Below, in pieces: positions 1 to 10,802 of a DNA stretch of 64,000 nt. Below the pieces are notes generated by a model, which searched no databases, was not told the DNA's origin, and saw nothing but the letters and a program-made list of their open reading frames with translations. Location: positions 92,330,226 through 92,394,225 of the forward strand of contig NC_088780.1 in NCBI RefSeq assembly GCF_958450345.1. Reading direction: 5' to 3'. This DNA is from Calliphora vicina. Taxonomy: Eukaryota > Arthropoda > Insecta > Diptera > Calliphoridae. The position numbers and the translations under genes were made by a program. Each line of letters starts with the position of its first letter. Position 1 is the first letter of the stretch.

Positions 1-118
1 ATGAAAATTCAAACGTTCTGTTAATGAAGTGGTTTCTATAAAAATATTTCATTAATGTAAAAATTTTACTTTGGTAGTATGAAATCTATTATTTAGCATG
101 TTTCCAAAAGAAAACATG

Positions 119-240
119 TAAGAAAGTTTAGTCGGTCAAGACCGACCATATGATACCCTACACGAGAAGATGATTATTTAATGATTATGGACCGACTGTT
201 ATAAAATTTGTGACATTTGATTTGGTGACATGACTATTGT
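119..240 (+). repeat. Mini-me-like repeat (family B), 5' part, interrupted
   Basis: This matches the 5' end of the B repeats at 5755, 22944 and 43871. It has a hairpin of the form GGTCGG...CCGACC, then 'taccctacac', then a 'tggaccga...aaatttggtgacatga...ttgtatatat' segment. The repeat breaks at about 240 and resumes at 3911 with 'aacttattt', exactly as an uninterrupted copy reads at 6090-6110. It is non-coding. I classify it as mini-me/DINE-1-like (non-autonomous Helitron-related) from the hairpin, the degenerate ~150-bp internal units and the GTCCGTCC tract in better copies. That class is inference. Confidence 0.7.
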
Positions 241-462
241 ATATATGGATGTGCCAGAATCTAAAAGGCCTAACTCCACTTTTTGAATTTTTTACTATCT
301 TATTAGTTGTGAGCTCTTTGAAAATTAGTTTGTTCTTCTATTATTTAAATATTTTATATTAAAAAATCTTATTTGTTTTCTTTCAGAAGCTATTCCAATT
401 TACTCCTCTTTATTTAAAGCCATTTGTGTAGTTAGGCCTTTTAGCTTCTAACATATCCATAT
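241..462. mobile_element. Small foldback MITE, split by a hAT-like element
   Basis: The left arm is 'tatggatgtgccagaatct' followed by 'aaaaggcctaac'. Its inverted partner, 'gttaggccttttagcttcta' then 'acatatccatat', lies at 431-462. The partner's last bases continue at 3908-3911, because the hAT-like element inserted into this end and duplicated ATCCATAT. The insertion site in the B repeat reads ...gtata / taac..., compatible with a TA target. There is no coding capacity. Confidence 0.65.
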
Positions 463-892
463 TAGGGTGGCCCTTAATAAACGAAAGTTGGATTTTGGCC
501 ATTCTCACCCCCCAGTTTGGTGAACATTAGTAAAAAAATCATCCTGGAAAAATTTTAGGTAAATCGGTTGGGGTTAAGACGTGCCGCAAGCCTTCTGAAG
601 TTTTGAGATGCATTTACAAGGGGAAAAAATTAATTTTGTTCAGTTTTTGTAAAAATTTTGCCATTACTTTTGTAATTTAATTTAAAATAATCAAAATGTG
701 TACGTAATTGTCGTTCTAATGAGACATAAAAAACAGAAATTGGTCAAAAAATGTTAATGTTATTAAAAATTCGCCAGGCCATTAACGTGTCTCAGGCAAC
801 TAGAACTAGAAATATAGGAACAAAATTAACATATTTTAATAAATATTAAAATAAAAGCTCATTTTTACTTAACATATGTCCATATTTACTTA

Positions 893-1397
893 AAGGGGGG
901 TCAGACGGCATGTATTGCTTGTGTTTTGTGCCATGTATTGGGACATTTTTCCATATGTAAACATATACATACCGTGTGATCCATATGAAACTTTGTGTAT
1001 GTAAAATACGTGTGTATTACTCGTGACATTTTTGGCAATTAGAGCATGTTCTATTTTCGTGTGTATAACAGAGTTGTATTTTGAAATACAACACTGTGTG
1101 AGTGCAAAATAAAAAAACAAAACAAAAAAAGAGTAAAGAAAAATCATAACAAAATAAATTTCATTGCATTAAATATATATGTATATTGTCATTTAAAAAT
1201 GTTTTAAATAAATATATTGTTAAAAACAACAAACATATAAACTAATAGAGGTTATGTCACATGCAATTACATATGTACGTTTGAACGTGGAAATTATGAA
1301 TCATATGTATAACGTGAATTTTGACATACACATGGAATTCCATATGTATCTAATACATGTCCCAATACACAAGCAATACATGCCGTCTGCCATCCTA
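893..1397. mobile_element. Harbinger-like MITE nested in the hAT-like foldback
   Basis: The element interrupts the left arm between 'tatttac' and 'tatatgag', which are adjacent in the other family copies. The inverted ends share AGACGGCATGTATTGCTTGTGT-type sequence at 903-925 and 1365-1390. TTA lies on both sides (890-892 and 1398-1400), fitting the 3-bp TWA target of PIF/Harbinger elements. The outermost bases of the two ends do not match well, so the superfamily is tentative. Non-coding. Confidence 0.6.
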
Positions 1398-2723
1398 TTA
1401 TATATGAGTTTTTGTCTTCGTAGGATACCGTTAACCTATTTTTAGGTATGAACAAAAAAATAAAATTTTTTTAACGGCAGTTTCAAAACTCCATTTTAAA
1501 ATTTTTAAAAATTTTTTGTTAAACAAATTTCAGAATTTTTTGATCGTCTCATTGGGATTTGTTGAGAATATAATAGGGAATAAAAATGTGAAAAAATTAT
1601 GAATATATCTCTTATAGTTTTTCCGTACCTGCGATTTAAATTTTGAAATTTTCGAGAAAAACCAATTATTTGGCAATTTTTAGGCCAATGAGCTCTATTT
1701 TCTTACTCTTATGAATTTTAAGCAAAACTTATTCAGAATATTGTAGTCCAGATAATTCTAAATATACTCTGAAACTTTTACTGAAATCGGAGAACGTTAA
1801 CCCTTAAATCGTGAAGGTCAAAGGTCAAATTTTTCAATATTTGGAATTTCTCTTGGAAAGATTTCGAAATGTTCGAAATGATATAAATTTTTGGGCCGAT
1901 TTTGATAAAATTTAACAAAAATTTAACATAAACCCTGGGGTTTATAATAACAGTACAAGAGTGGAAATTAACGCTTAATGGCACTTGGGGTTAAAATGAC
2001 CCCAAACTTTTAAAATCATAATTTATTTATTGTTTTAGAACTTTGGGGTCATTTTAACACCAAGTGCTATATAGCGTTAATATTAATTTCTTTGCTGTTT
2101 TTGTAAATACTAGGCTTTGTGTTATATTTTTGTTGAATTTCATCAAAAGCGGCCCAAAAATATACAACATTTCGAACATTTCGAAATCTTTCCAAGAGAA
2201 ATTCCAAACAGTGAAAAATTTGACCTTTGACCTTCACGATTTAAGGGTTAGCGTTTTCCGATTTCAGTAAAAGTTTCAGAGTGTATTTAGAATTATCTGG
2301 ACTATAATACTCTGAATAAGTTTTGCTTAAAATTCATAAGAGTAAGGAAATAGAGCTCATTGGCCTAAAAATTGCCAAATATTTGGTTTTTCTCGAAAAT
2401 TTCAAAATTTAAATCGCAGGTACGGAAAAACTATAAGAGATATTTTCATAATTTTTCCACATTTTTATTCCCTATTATATTCTTAATAAATCCCAATGAG
2501 ATTGTCAAAAAATTCTGAAATTAGTTTAACAAAATTTTTAAAAATTTGAAAATGCCGTTAAAAAAATTTTATTTTTTTGTTCATACCTAATAATAGGTTA
2601 ACGGTATCCTACGAAGACAAAAACTCATGTACAAGTAAATATGGACATATTTTAAGTAAAAATGAGCTTTTATTTTAATATTTCTCAAAATATGTTAATT
2701 TTGTTCCTACATTTCTTGTTCTA

Positions 2724-3551
2724 CACCATTTCCAATTATATTTCAGAAGTTTCTAATTGTATTTCCGAAATTTCCAATTGAATTTCAGAAATTTCTAATT
2801 ATATTTCAGAAAATTCCAATTCAATTTCAGAAATTTCCATTTATATTTCAGAAATTTCCATTTATATTTCAGAAATTTCCAATTATATTTCAGAAATTTC
2901 TAATTATATTTCAGAATTTTCTAATTATATTTCAGAATTTTCCATTTATATTTCAGAAATTTCTAATTGTGTTTCAGAAATTTCCAATTGTATTTCAGAA
3001 TTTTCCAATTGTATTTCAGAAATTTCCATTTGTATTTCAGAATTTTTATTTTATACTTAAAAAGTTTCCAATTGTATTTCAGAATTTTCCAATTGTATTT
3101 CAGAATTTTCTATTTGTATTTCAGAAATATCCATTGGTATTGCTATTAGAATTTTCTGAAATACAAATGGATATTTCTGAAATACAATTGGAAAATTCTG
3201 AAATACAATTGGAAACTTTTTAAGTATAAAATAAAAATTCTGAAATACAAATGGAAATTTCTGAAATACAATTGGAAAATTCTGAAATACAATTGGAAAT
3301 TTCTGAAATACAATTAGAAATTTCTGAAATATAAATGGAAAATTCTGAAATATAATTAGAAAATTCTGAAATATAATTAGAAATTTCTGAAATATAATTG
3401 GAAATTTCTGAAATATAAATGGAAATTTCTGAAATATAAATGGAAATTTCTGAAATTGGAATTTTCTGAAATATAATTAGAAATTTCTGAAATTCAATTG
3501 GAAATTTCTGAAATACAATTAGAAACTTCTGAAATACAATTGGAAATGGTG
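2724..3551. mobile_element. TA-flanked foldback built from 21-bp minisatellite
   Basis: This interrupts the right arm of the hAT-like element exactly between 'gttc' and 'gttgcctgag', with TA at 2722-2723 and 3552-3553. The ends are caccatttccaatt and its inverse. The interior is a tandem array of a roughly 21-bp unit of the type tttcagaaatttccaattat, running in one direction to about 3155 and inverted after it. Because 21 is a multiple of three, both strands show seven-residue repeating ORFs (2967-3223 plus, 3220-3597 minus). These are by-products, not proteins. Confidence 0.8.
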
Positions 3552-3910
3552 TAGTTGCCTGAGACACGTTAATGGCTTGGCGAATTTTTAATAACATTAA
3601 AATTTTTTGACCAATTTCTGTTTTTTATGTCTCATTAGAAAGATAATTAAGTACAGATTTCGATTCTTTTAAATTAAATTACAAAAGTAATTTTTTAATG
3701 GCAAAATTTTTACAAAAACTGAAAAAAATGCATTTTTTCCCCTTGTAAATGCATCTCAAAACTTCAGAAGGCTTGCGGCACGTTTATCCCCAACCGATTT
3801 ACCTAAAATTTTTTCAGGATGATTTTTTTACTAATGTTCACCAAACTAGGGGGGTGAGAATGGCCAAAATCCAACTTTCGTTTATTAAGGGCCACCCTAA
3901 TCCATATATA

Positions 3911-4180
3911 ACTTATTTGTAATGAAATTTATAGGAAGACCAACATTTTTAAGAGATTTATGCCAGTTAAAGTGATTTTCGGAATTGGGCCTTATATAGG
4001 AGCTATGACTAATTATGAACCGATGATCTCAAAATGTTGGTGCGACATAGGCTTACTATATATTGAACTTATTTTTGCTGAATTTTGTTTGGATATCTAT
4101 ATAACTAAGATATTCATGAGAGCTTTACTTTTTTCATATAGATCCGCTTTAAAGCAGAGTTCTAAGTTATTGAAATTGTC
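3911..4180 (+). repeat. Mini-me-like repeat (family B), resumed part
   Basis: The B repeat broken at about 240 continues here: 'accaacatttttaag' and 'gtgattttcggaattggg', then the 'ccttatataggagctatgac' unit seen at 5880, 6030 and 23055. The plus-strand ORF at 3960-4184 lies wholly inside this repeat and is not a gene. Confidence 0.7.
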
Positions 4181-4199
4181 ATAGCCTCTTCGGAAACCG

Positions 4200-4515
4200 T
4201 TCATGCGAAATGAAGATCCAAATCTCGATTCCTGCCAGAGACTGTGGTTGTATCTGCAGACAAGCAAAACGCTTTGCAGTTTCTATTTGTTTAAAAAAAT
4301 ATATGTATGTCAATGTGGATCGGATACCATTCATTCCTCCAATGTCAACCGTCAACGGCGAGCGGTATAGGTAGGTGACTACCAAATTCTTTTGGCCTGA
4401 ATTGGATGATATAAACACCAATGACACATGGTTTTAAAAGAACGGATTGACAGATTGAACATTCTGCACGTGGGGGTAATGTGAAGTGGCCACCTAGATC
4501 ATGCGATTTATGATT
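4200..4515 (+). pseudogene. Mariner-family transposase relic
   Basis: Translation in shifting frames shows mariner/Tc1-superfamily landmarks in the right order. First is an N-terminal 'EDPNL' helix region (about 4206-4225). Then 'TVNGERYR' followed by 'KFFWPELDDINTNDTWF' (about 4345-4435), which in intact relatives leads into the second catalytic aspartate. Here the expected QQDGAT reads *KNGLTD. Then 'KWPPRSCDL' (about 4484-4512), which normally precedes the third acidic residue. Stops and at least two frame changes make it dead. Neither the first aspartate nor inverted ends were found. Related relics lie at 6540 and 41600. Confidence 0.7.
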
Positions 4516-5437
4516 CAGAGTCATGGAAAATTTTACATTTCTGATACCTGGGAAGTCGCAATGCTATATGTATGATATTCATAATGACATCGATTGGTTT
4601 ATTTTATTTAAATTTAAGAGGGGAAATACCCTTTATAAAAGAGGAGATAATTTGTCATTCAAGATATGGTGTATGAGCAAATAAAATAGATTACAATGCT
4701 TTGGGTGAGAAGTCTATCTAAGAATGAAATTTCCATTTGTAATTTAGAATTTGTCATTTCTGTTGAAGAAATTTCAAATCGTAATCAAAAATTTCCATTT
4801 TGTTGCAACCCAAAAAACGTAATTATCTGATTAAAGTTTCGTCGGATTACCTTTTTTGCAATTATACAATAATGTTCATTTTTAAAGTATGAATAATATC
4901 TTAATAGTTAGTGTACTATATAGAGAAATTGGAGAATGACTAAAACGAGGGAAAAATCCTCTCCCTAAGTCTTTCTCCTTACCGAGTACGCCTCGTAAAG
5001 TAAGTTATAATTAAATTTATTTTCAGCAGTGCCTACAAATGAGATCTACAACATATTTAAAGGTTCTGCTTACCAAATTGAATGAATGACTTGCTAAACA
5101 AGTTGCCAATTACAATTATAATTGTTAAAGCCTCGTATTTTAATATTCAACATACGTAACTATATATACATCACCATCGAGTGTAGTATAAAAACGTTTA
5201 AATTTACACTTTGACAGCCTACACACATGACAATTATGGAACATTTTATTTAGATACATGGTTTTTGGTAGCAATACTGGGGATTTTGTATACATGTATT
5301 TATACACATGTATTTGGATATGTAGAAACGTACCTAGATAAATTTATATTTGTGTATAAACTCTAATTTGCGAGATATATGTCATAACTCCAAATATACA
5401 GTTCAAATAAAATTATAATAAATTATTTAAAACAAGC
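4516..5437. other. No recognisable feature
   Basis: AT-rich sequence with no ORF, inverted repeat or family match that I could support. Confidence 0.5.
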
Positions 5438-5560
5438 AAAAGTACTATATTCGGTCATGCCGAATCTTAAATACCCTCCACCTAAATATGATGATTGTTA
5501 GAAAGACTAGTTCTCCAAATATTCGCAAATAACTAATCCAGTCTGGCACATTTTCAGCCT
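5438..5560 (+). repeat. Mini-me-like repeat (family A), 5' end fragment
   Basis: It starts with 'acaagcaaaagtactatatt', then the hairpin TTCGG...CCGAA and 'tcttaaataccctccacc'. The same 5' end occurs at 29946, 30508, 31096 and 55848. The body is missing after about 5560. Confidence 0.6.
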
Positions 5561-5754
5561 ACTACGTGTCATGATAACGAAATAAATTCTTCAAATCTTT
5601 ATGATTTTTTTTAGTACAATAGAGGTTATCCCGATCGGAAGACATCGATTTCAGAAATTGATTCACATTGATTCCCATATAAAAAACTTCTTTCGAAACG
5701 AATTACCAATATTTTTCCAGATTTGTTTAGTCCGACCTTTTAATATAGGGTGTT

Positions 5755-6510
5755 TGTTTAGGCCCGATAGACTTGGTCAAGCCCGACCATATAATACCCT
5801 ACACTAAGTAAAATAGTAAAAACATTTTTCTTTTAAAATTTCAATAATTTATATTTTTGAGTGATTTTCTGAAGTGGGCCTTATATGGGGGCTATGACCA
5901 ATTATGGACCGATCACCATGAAATTAGGTCGTGCGATTTACGTCTATATTAAAGTTAAGTATGTTGAATTTTGTGTGTGTACCAACATTTTTAAGCGATT
6001 TATGCACGTTAAAGTGATTTTCGGAAGCGGGTCTATATGGGAGCTATGACTAATTATGGACCGATCGTAACAAAATTTGGTGACATGAATTTTGTATATA
6101 TAAAACTTATTTGGAGCGGAATTTGTGGAGATACATATATAAATTAAGCATTTATGACCGATAAAGTCCTATTTCGGAAGGACATTTGTATGGGGGCTAG
6201 GTGAAATAGTGGACCGATTTCAGCCAGTTTCAATAGGCTTGGTTCTTGAGCCGAAAAATTAATATGTATCAAATTTCATCGAAATATCTTCAAAATTGCG
6301 ACCTGTACTCTGCGCACAAGGTTAACATGGACAGCCAGCCTGCCAACCGACCAGACGGACGAACGGACATCGCTTAATCGACTCAGAAAGTGATTCTAAG
6401 TCGATCGGTATACTTTAAGGTGGGTGGTAGACTAATATTTTTGGGCGTTACAAACATCTGCACAAACGCGTAATACCCTCCCCACTATGGTGGTGCAGGG
6501 TATAATAAAT
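5755..6510 (+). repeat. Mini-me-like repeat (family B), near full length
   Basis: The copy has a 5' hairpin in 'ggtcaagcccgacc' with 'ataataccctacactaag'. Three degenerate copies of an approximately 150-bp unit containing 'ggagctatgac(c/t)aattatggaccgatc' follow, at about 5885, 6035 and 6190. Next comes a GTCY-type tract (gaccagacggacgaacggac), and the conserved 3' end 'ccactatggtggtgcagggt' 'ataata' closes it. It is non-coding. The class assignment (mini-me/DINE-1-like) is by structure only. Confidence 0.7.
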
Positions 6511-6539
6511 TATAATCAAACAAATGATTTTATTCGCTA

Positions 6540-6860
6540 GTTTAATTCATGGCATTAACGTTTGAAAACGATTTCGTGAATATGGCCACTACGCATTCTG
6601 GACGTTCAATTTTGGACCACTGTTTCCAGCCGAATGTGCAAGGCGTCAATTGCTGCATGTTTATCAGCATAAACCCATGAGTTCTCGTGGGCCCTCAAAA
6701 AATAATCGATAGGTGTAAAATCTTGTCAAAATCAAGTAATCGCCAAATTTTTATTTTCAAACAAAATGAATTTATCATAGCGTGTAAACCTCACCAAGCG
6801 TTGCACTTTTATGGATGCAATGGAGTCTGTAGTATCTGTTGTGGATTGGTCTCATTTCAT
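6540..6860 (-). pseudogene. Mariner-family transposase C-terminal relic
   Basis: On the minus strand from about 6700 downward the sequence reads 'PIDYFLRAHENSWVYADK', then 'AAIDALHIRLETVVQN', a stop, then 'SGHIHEIVFKR' and a stop. Intact relatives have PxDYFLWG (third catalytic acidic residue), VYADKP and a terminal GGHxxEIVF motif in this order. Upstream on the same strand (about 6780-6850) a broken 'HP*KCNAW*GLH' corresponds to the HPxKxTVWCGL motif. Most of the central catalytic region is deleted. The plus-strand ORF at 6687-7004 is a shadow. Confidence 0.65.
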
Positions 6861-7035
6861 ATGCCACATTTTTTTTTTATTAACAGACCCATTAAGTATT
6901 ATCGATGGACAAGTGACAAAAATTTTATTGAAAAATGTTTAAAAATATTACAATCATGTGATATTATAGATCGCAATCTACAATATAATGAATGTGTCCG
7001 CTAAAAAGTGGAATTCATTTGTGATTTTATATATA

Positions 7036-7269
7036 CACAGATGGTCAATTCACAAGGTCTCTTATCATGCAATATTGTCGTAATGTCCTAATACTTCACA
7101 ATGGTTTTTATTGTTTTTCAAGCAATAAATGTCCTGAAATAATACTACTCTGCAGAGTAACCAACCAGCAGAGACCTGAGAGAGTCGGTTAAGCCGAACT
7201 GCCGAGTCGTAATATATTAGGACATTATGACAAAATGACTGTTAAGAGATCTTGTGAATTAACCGAGAG
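7036..7269. mobile_element. Foldback MITE, TA-flanked
   Basis: The inverted arms are 'tcaattcacaaggtctctta' through 'gtaatgtcctaata' on the left and their mirror at about 7210-7262. TA lies at 7034-7035 and 7270-7271. The outermost ~10 bases of the arms differ, so the exact ends are approximate. Non-coding. Confidence 0.6.
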
Positions 7270-7279
7270 TATTTAATTA

Positions 7280-7971
7280 CACTATCCAACAAATGAGGAC
7301 TTTTGGAAAAACACAAGATCATGACAGTATAGGTTCGACTCTACTACCAAAGGGTAGTAAAACCCTATACTCAGTTTGTCCATTTTGGTGACCGATTTTT
7401 TTTATGGGCCCACAAAATTTCTGAAAAACAGTGGGCCTCTAAAAAAGATGTCATCAGTTTTTGGTTAACAGATAATTCAGACTTTGTGATACGGCTTAAT
7501 ATTATATGGCAATAATATAGCTAAGAGTCCATCAAATCAATTTGGTTAACATTTTTTCCAAAAAATAGCTTTTTCAAATTCATTCTGAACGTGTCTAGTC
7601 ACTCTAAATAGCACATAAAGATCACTTTGTACCTTAACAATTTTCGTTTTTACTATTTTTTTTCTTCCTATATTTTTTCAACAAAAGTGCACGAAAAAGC
7701 TATTTTTTGGAAAAAAAATTTTAACAAAATTAATTTGGCGGACTCTTAGCTATATTATTGCCATATAAAGTTAAGCCGTATCGCAAAGTCTGAATTAGCT
7801 GTTAACCAAAAACTTTTTTGAAGGCCCCAATGATTTTCAGAAACTTTGGGGGCCCATAAAAAAAATCGGTCACCAAAATTGACAAACTGAGTATAGGGTT
7901 TTACTACCATTTGGTAGTAGAGTCGAACCTATACTGTCATGATCGTGTGTTTTTTTCACTGTTGCACAGTG
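7280..7971. mobile_element. Foldback element (family R), TTA-flanked
   Basis: The inverted ends are CACTATCCAACA (left) and, inverted on the right, CACTGTGCAACA. They continue through 'gtttgtccattttggtgacc' and 'ggtagta(a)aaccctatac', mirrored at 7855-7960. TTA lies at 7277-7279 and 7972-7974, compatible with a Harbinger-like 3-bp duplication. The arms nearly meet at about 7640-7690. Half-copies occur at 45013 and 55175. Non-coding. Confidence 0.7.
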
Positions 7972-7974
7972 TTA

Positions 7975-9239
7975 TTAGAAAAGGTGCACAAATTTTAAAA
8001 TATTTATAAATCTGTTTTACGACTTTACCATAACATTACTCTATTTTGGTTGATGACACATAAATTATCGTAACTGATATACTTCTCTTGGGGGAAATAA
8101 ACAAATTTTTGGAAGGCATTGCATCAAAATATTGAAGTATGCTGGTATAGTACTGTAAATAATGTCAAGTTTTTAGTTAGTCTCAACGGTTTTTTAAACA
8201 CCATTAGTTTCAATCCAACGAATTTGTCAAACTTAGATATCATAGTGTCCTTTAAATTCGCTAATATAAACAACAGTAGTACCTATAGCTGTATTTATCT
8301 GAAATAACTGAATCAGGAAAATAATTGCTTTCAATCATCAAATCTTTATTTTTGTTTTATTACAGTTTCTGCGTAAATGCACGTTCGATATAAGTTATAG
8401 GTGGTATTGCAGATTTAATGGCAGCAGTTGTCAACATTACTCTAGTTATACGCTGTAGAGATTAAAAATGTTTTGTTGCTGATTTTACTATGATCATTGT
8501 TAGTAATTATTTCTTTAATCTAATGTTATGCTGGCTTTCTCTGCATAATTATTCGCCAATAAAATTTATAGTCTTTTACACAAGAAAATTCACTATTTAT
8601 TATTAACTTCACAAGTAGTAGGTTATACAGAGGTATAACCTCCACCGTCTAAAGGCGTACAAGTAACCACTGTAGTGGTGGGTTTTAGCAGCGGAACTAG
8701 TGCCAAGTTCTGCAGGGATATGTCATAATGTACATGATTGCATATCGTTACCATTTAATGTGCAACTCCATACAAATACAACAAATAAGTACAAAATTTT
8801 TAGCCAATTTCACATACATAAGTAGTGAAAATTAGTAATAAAAACCTCAATTTAAAAACGGACGTTTAAAAGCATAAAATTTATTATGGTTACATTTTCA
8901 ACTGGCTACAATACGATAGAAACGGATGTGATTGAAAAATTCGAATTAAATTCGTTTTAATGTTAAACAAAATTTAATTATTTGCAATGTAATGGGTTTA
9001 GTTTATAAATGAACATGGCTGTTGACCAAATTTATGTCTATATAAACCTATCCTAATGTTTAATAGAGTTTTATACTCGTTGGTAGCTTGATATTTATTT
9101 AAGCACGTTAGTAATTTTTGTCATGGCATAAACATCTTTAAGAGATATTATAATAAACCCTGTATTAACAATTTATGATTGGTAAACTCATAAACCCATA
9201 TATTTTTTCACGTTCATATGAAATTTTAGTTATATATGT
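7975..9239. other. No recognisable gene
   Basis: AT-rich sequence. The only structure noted is a short hairpin ggttatac...gtataacc at about 8622-8640. The 62-aa ORF at 8119-8307 has no recognisable motif. Confidence 0.45.
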
Positions 9240-9812
9240 ATTAGGGTGGCCCTTAATAAACGAAAGTTGGATTTTGGCCAGTCTCACTCCTCATTTTGCA
9301 TTTACAAGGGTAAAAATGCATTTTTTCAGTTTTTGTAAAAATTTTGCCATTAGAAAATTAATTTTACAATTTAGTTTAAAAGAATGGAAATCAGTACGCA
9401 ATTGTCATTCTAATGAAATACAAAATACTAAAATTGGTTAAAAAGTGTTAAAGTTATTAAAAATTTCCCAGGCCATTAATGTGACTCAGGCCGTTAGAAC
9501 AAGAAATCTAGGAACAGAATTAACATATTTTGATATATTTTAGAATAAAAGATCATTTTTACTTAAAATATATCCATATTTACTTGCATATGAGTTTTTG
9601 TCTTCGTAGAATACCGCTAACCTATTCGCAGATATGACCAAAAAATAAAATTTTTTTAAGACAGTTTCAAAACTCCATTTTCAAATTTTTAAAAATTTTG
9701 TTAAACAAATTTCAGAATTTTCATTTCATTGGGATGTATTGAGAATATAATAGAGAATAAAAATATGAAAAAATTATGAAATTTCTTTTATAGTTTTTCC
9801 GTACCTGTGATT
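9240..9812 (+). mobile_element. hAT-like foldback, copy 2 (left arm only)
   Basis: It begins with TAGGGTGGCCCTTAATAAAC at about 9241 and follows the left arm of the 463-3899 element through 'gtctcaggcc', 'cttcgtagaataccg' and 'gtttttccgtacctgtgatt'. It stops there at about 9812, replaced by Tc1-like sequence. It lacks the Harbinger-like insertion found in copy 1. No right end was seen. Confidence 0.75.
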
Positions 9813-9819
9813 TTTTTCC

Positions 9820-10508
9820 ATTTTTCTTTAATTTAGCTTTGACAATAGCCCAATATTTTTCAATTGGCCGAAGTTGGGTACAATTGGGTGGGTTTATATG
9901 TTGTGGTATTACATGTAAATAAATATTTGATTTAAATATCCGAAGTCATAGTTGTAGAGGTTATAAATGGAGCACTATTAAGACCGCAACTACAAATAGC
10001 TTGCCACACCATTGCTTTCTTACAAAATTTATCCATTTTTGTGTATTTATTTTTTTGATTGACATTCCCGCTGCTCTCTGAAACATAAAATTTACATCCT
10101 GGTATCTGTTGAAGGTCCATTTTCACTTACGTTTCATCATCCATGAAATTTTGTCAAAAGTTGTTTTTAAAGTAAACGAGACCGTTTTACAGCAGTAATA
10201 TTTTGCTTTTCAGCACGATTTGGATATTTAGTGCTACGATATGACCGTAAGCCATCATACATGCGTATTCTTCTTGCTGTATTACGACTGGTTTTATATT
10301 TTTTGGAGCGATCATTATCAGATAAACCAGGATTTTGTTTAATATAACGCACTATTTTCGTTGTAAGGTCTTGGTCTCGTCTGCTAACATTTTTGGTTTC
10401 TTTTTTCTTACGATCAGTGCCTATGGTTCCTCTGTAACGTTTTATAACATCATTCGCAGTACTTTTTGGAAGCTTCAGAAGCACCTTTTTTCTAGTTTGA
10501 TTTTGCAT
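9820..10508 (-). pseudogene. Tc1-like transposase pseudogene
   Basis: Reading down from an ATG at 10508, the first ~113 residues carry the paired-like helix-turn-helix of Tc1 transposases (KSTANDVIKRYRGTIG, then IVRYIKQNPGLS and TSRNTARRIR). After a frame change comes the first catalytic box 'MDDET*VKMDLQQIPG', with TAA where a tyrosine codon is expected, followed by 'DKFCKKAMVWQAICSCGLNS' and 'TMTSDI' (about 9935-10120). About 30 bp later the C-terminal box 'NPPNCTQLRPIEKYWAIVK' (about 9830-9900) supplies the third acidic residue. The segment with the second catalytic aspartate, around 100 residues, is missing. It abuts hAT-like copy 2. Confidence 0.82.
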
Positions 10509-10802
10509 TGCTCGCCATGTGTACTAAAATTATTATACTAATTTGAAATCTTGACAGACTAACGGTACGTTTGTTTAGAAAATCACGCCAAAGAAACAAA
10601 AAAAAATCTTTCCACTAGTTTTTTGTAAAAAGCTTCTACAGTGCGACCGGATAGAACTCATTTCCATATGCAAAATTTTGAACTTTGTCTAAATATATTT
10701 GTATTATAGGAATAACTGATAAAGTCTTTTAAAAATGGTAAGCATCTGAATTTATTTCAATTATAAATTGCTGAATTAAATTAATTTTTTTTACATATAT
10801 CT

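Larger units (their letters stand above)
463..3899. mobile_element. hAT-like foldback element with 8-bp target duplication
   Basis: The ends are TAGGGTGGCCCTTAATAAAC (left) and its inverted copy ending at 3899. They are flanked by perfect 8-bp direct repeats ATCCATAT at 455-462 and 3900-3907. The 8-bp duplication and T/CAGGG-type ends are hallmarks of the hAT superfamily. Almost the whole element is one inverted repeat, with arms at about 463-2007 and 2041-3899 and a short loop at 2008-2040. Once the two nested insertions are subtracted, the arms are 1037 and 1029 bp. No transposase is present, so it is non-autonomous. Partial copies lie at 9240, 25893, 50618 and 52728. Apparent ORFs such as 1778-1984 and 2064-2270 are the two arms read as mirror images and are not genes. 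Confidence 0.88.

Noticed and set aside
1778..2270. Two similar 68-codon ORFs on opposite strands
   Set aside because: They are mirror images from the arms of the hAT-like foldback, not a duplicated gene.
2967..3597. Seven-residue repeat proteins (FQNFPIV / SEISNYI)
   Set aside because: They arise from a 21-bp minisatellite inside a foldback element, on both strands symmetrically.
8600..8720. Possible tRNA near ggttatac...gtataacc
   Set aside because: Only one short stem is present. No A/B box pattern or cloverleaf could be formed.
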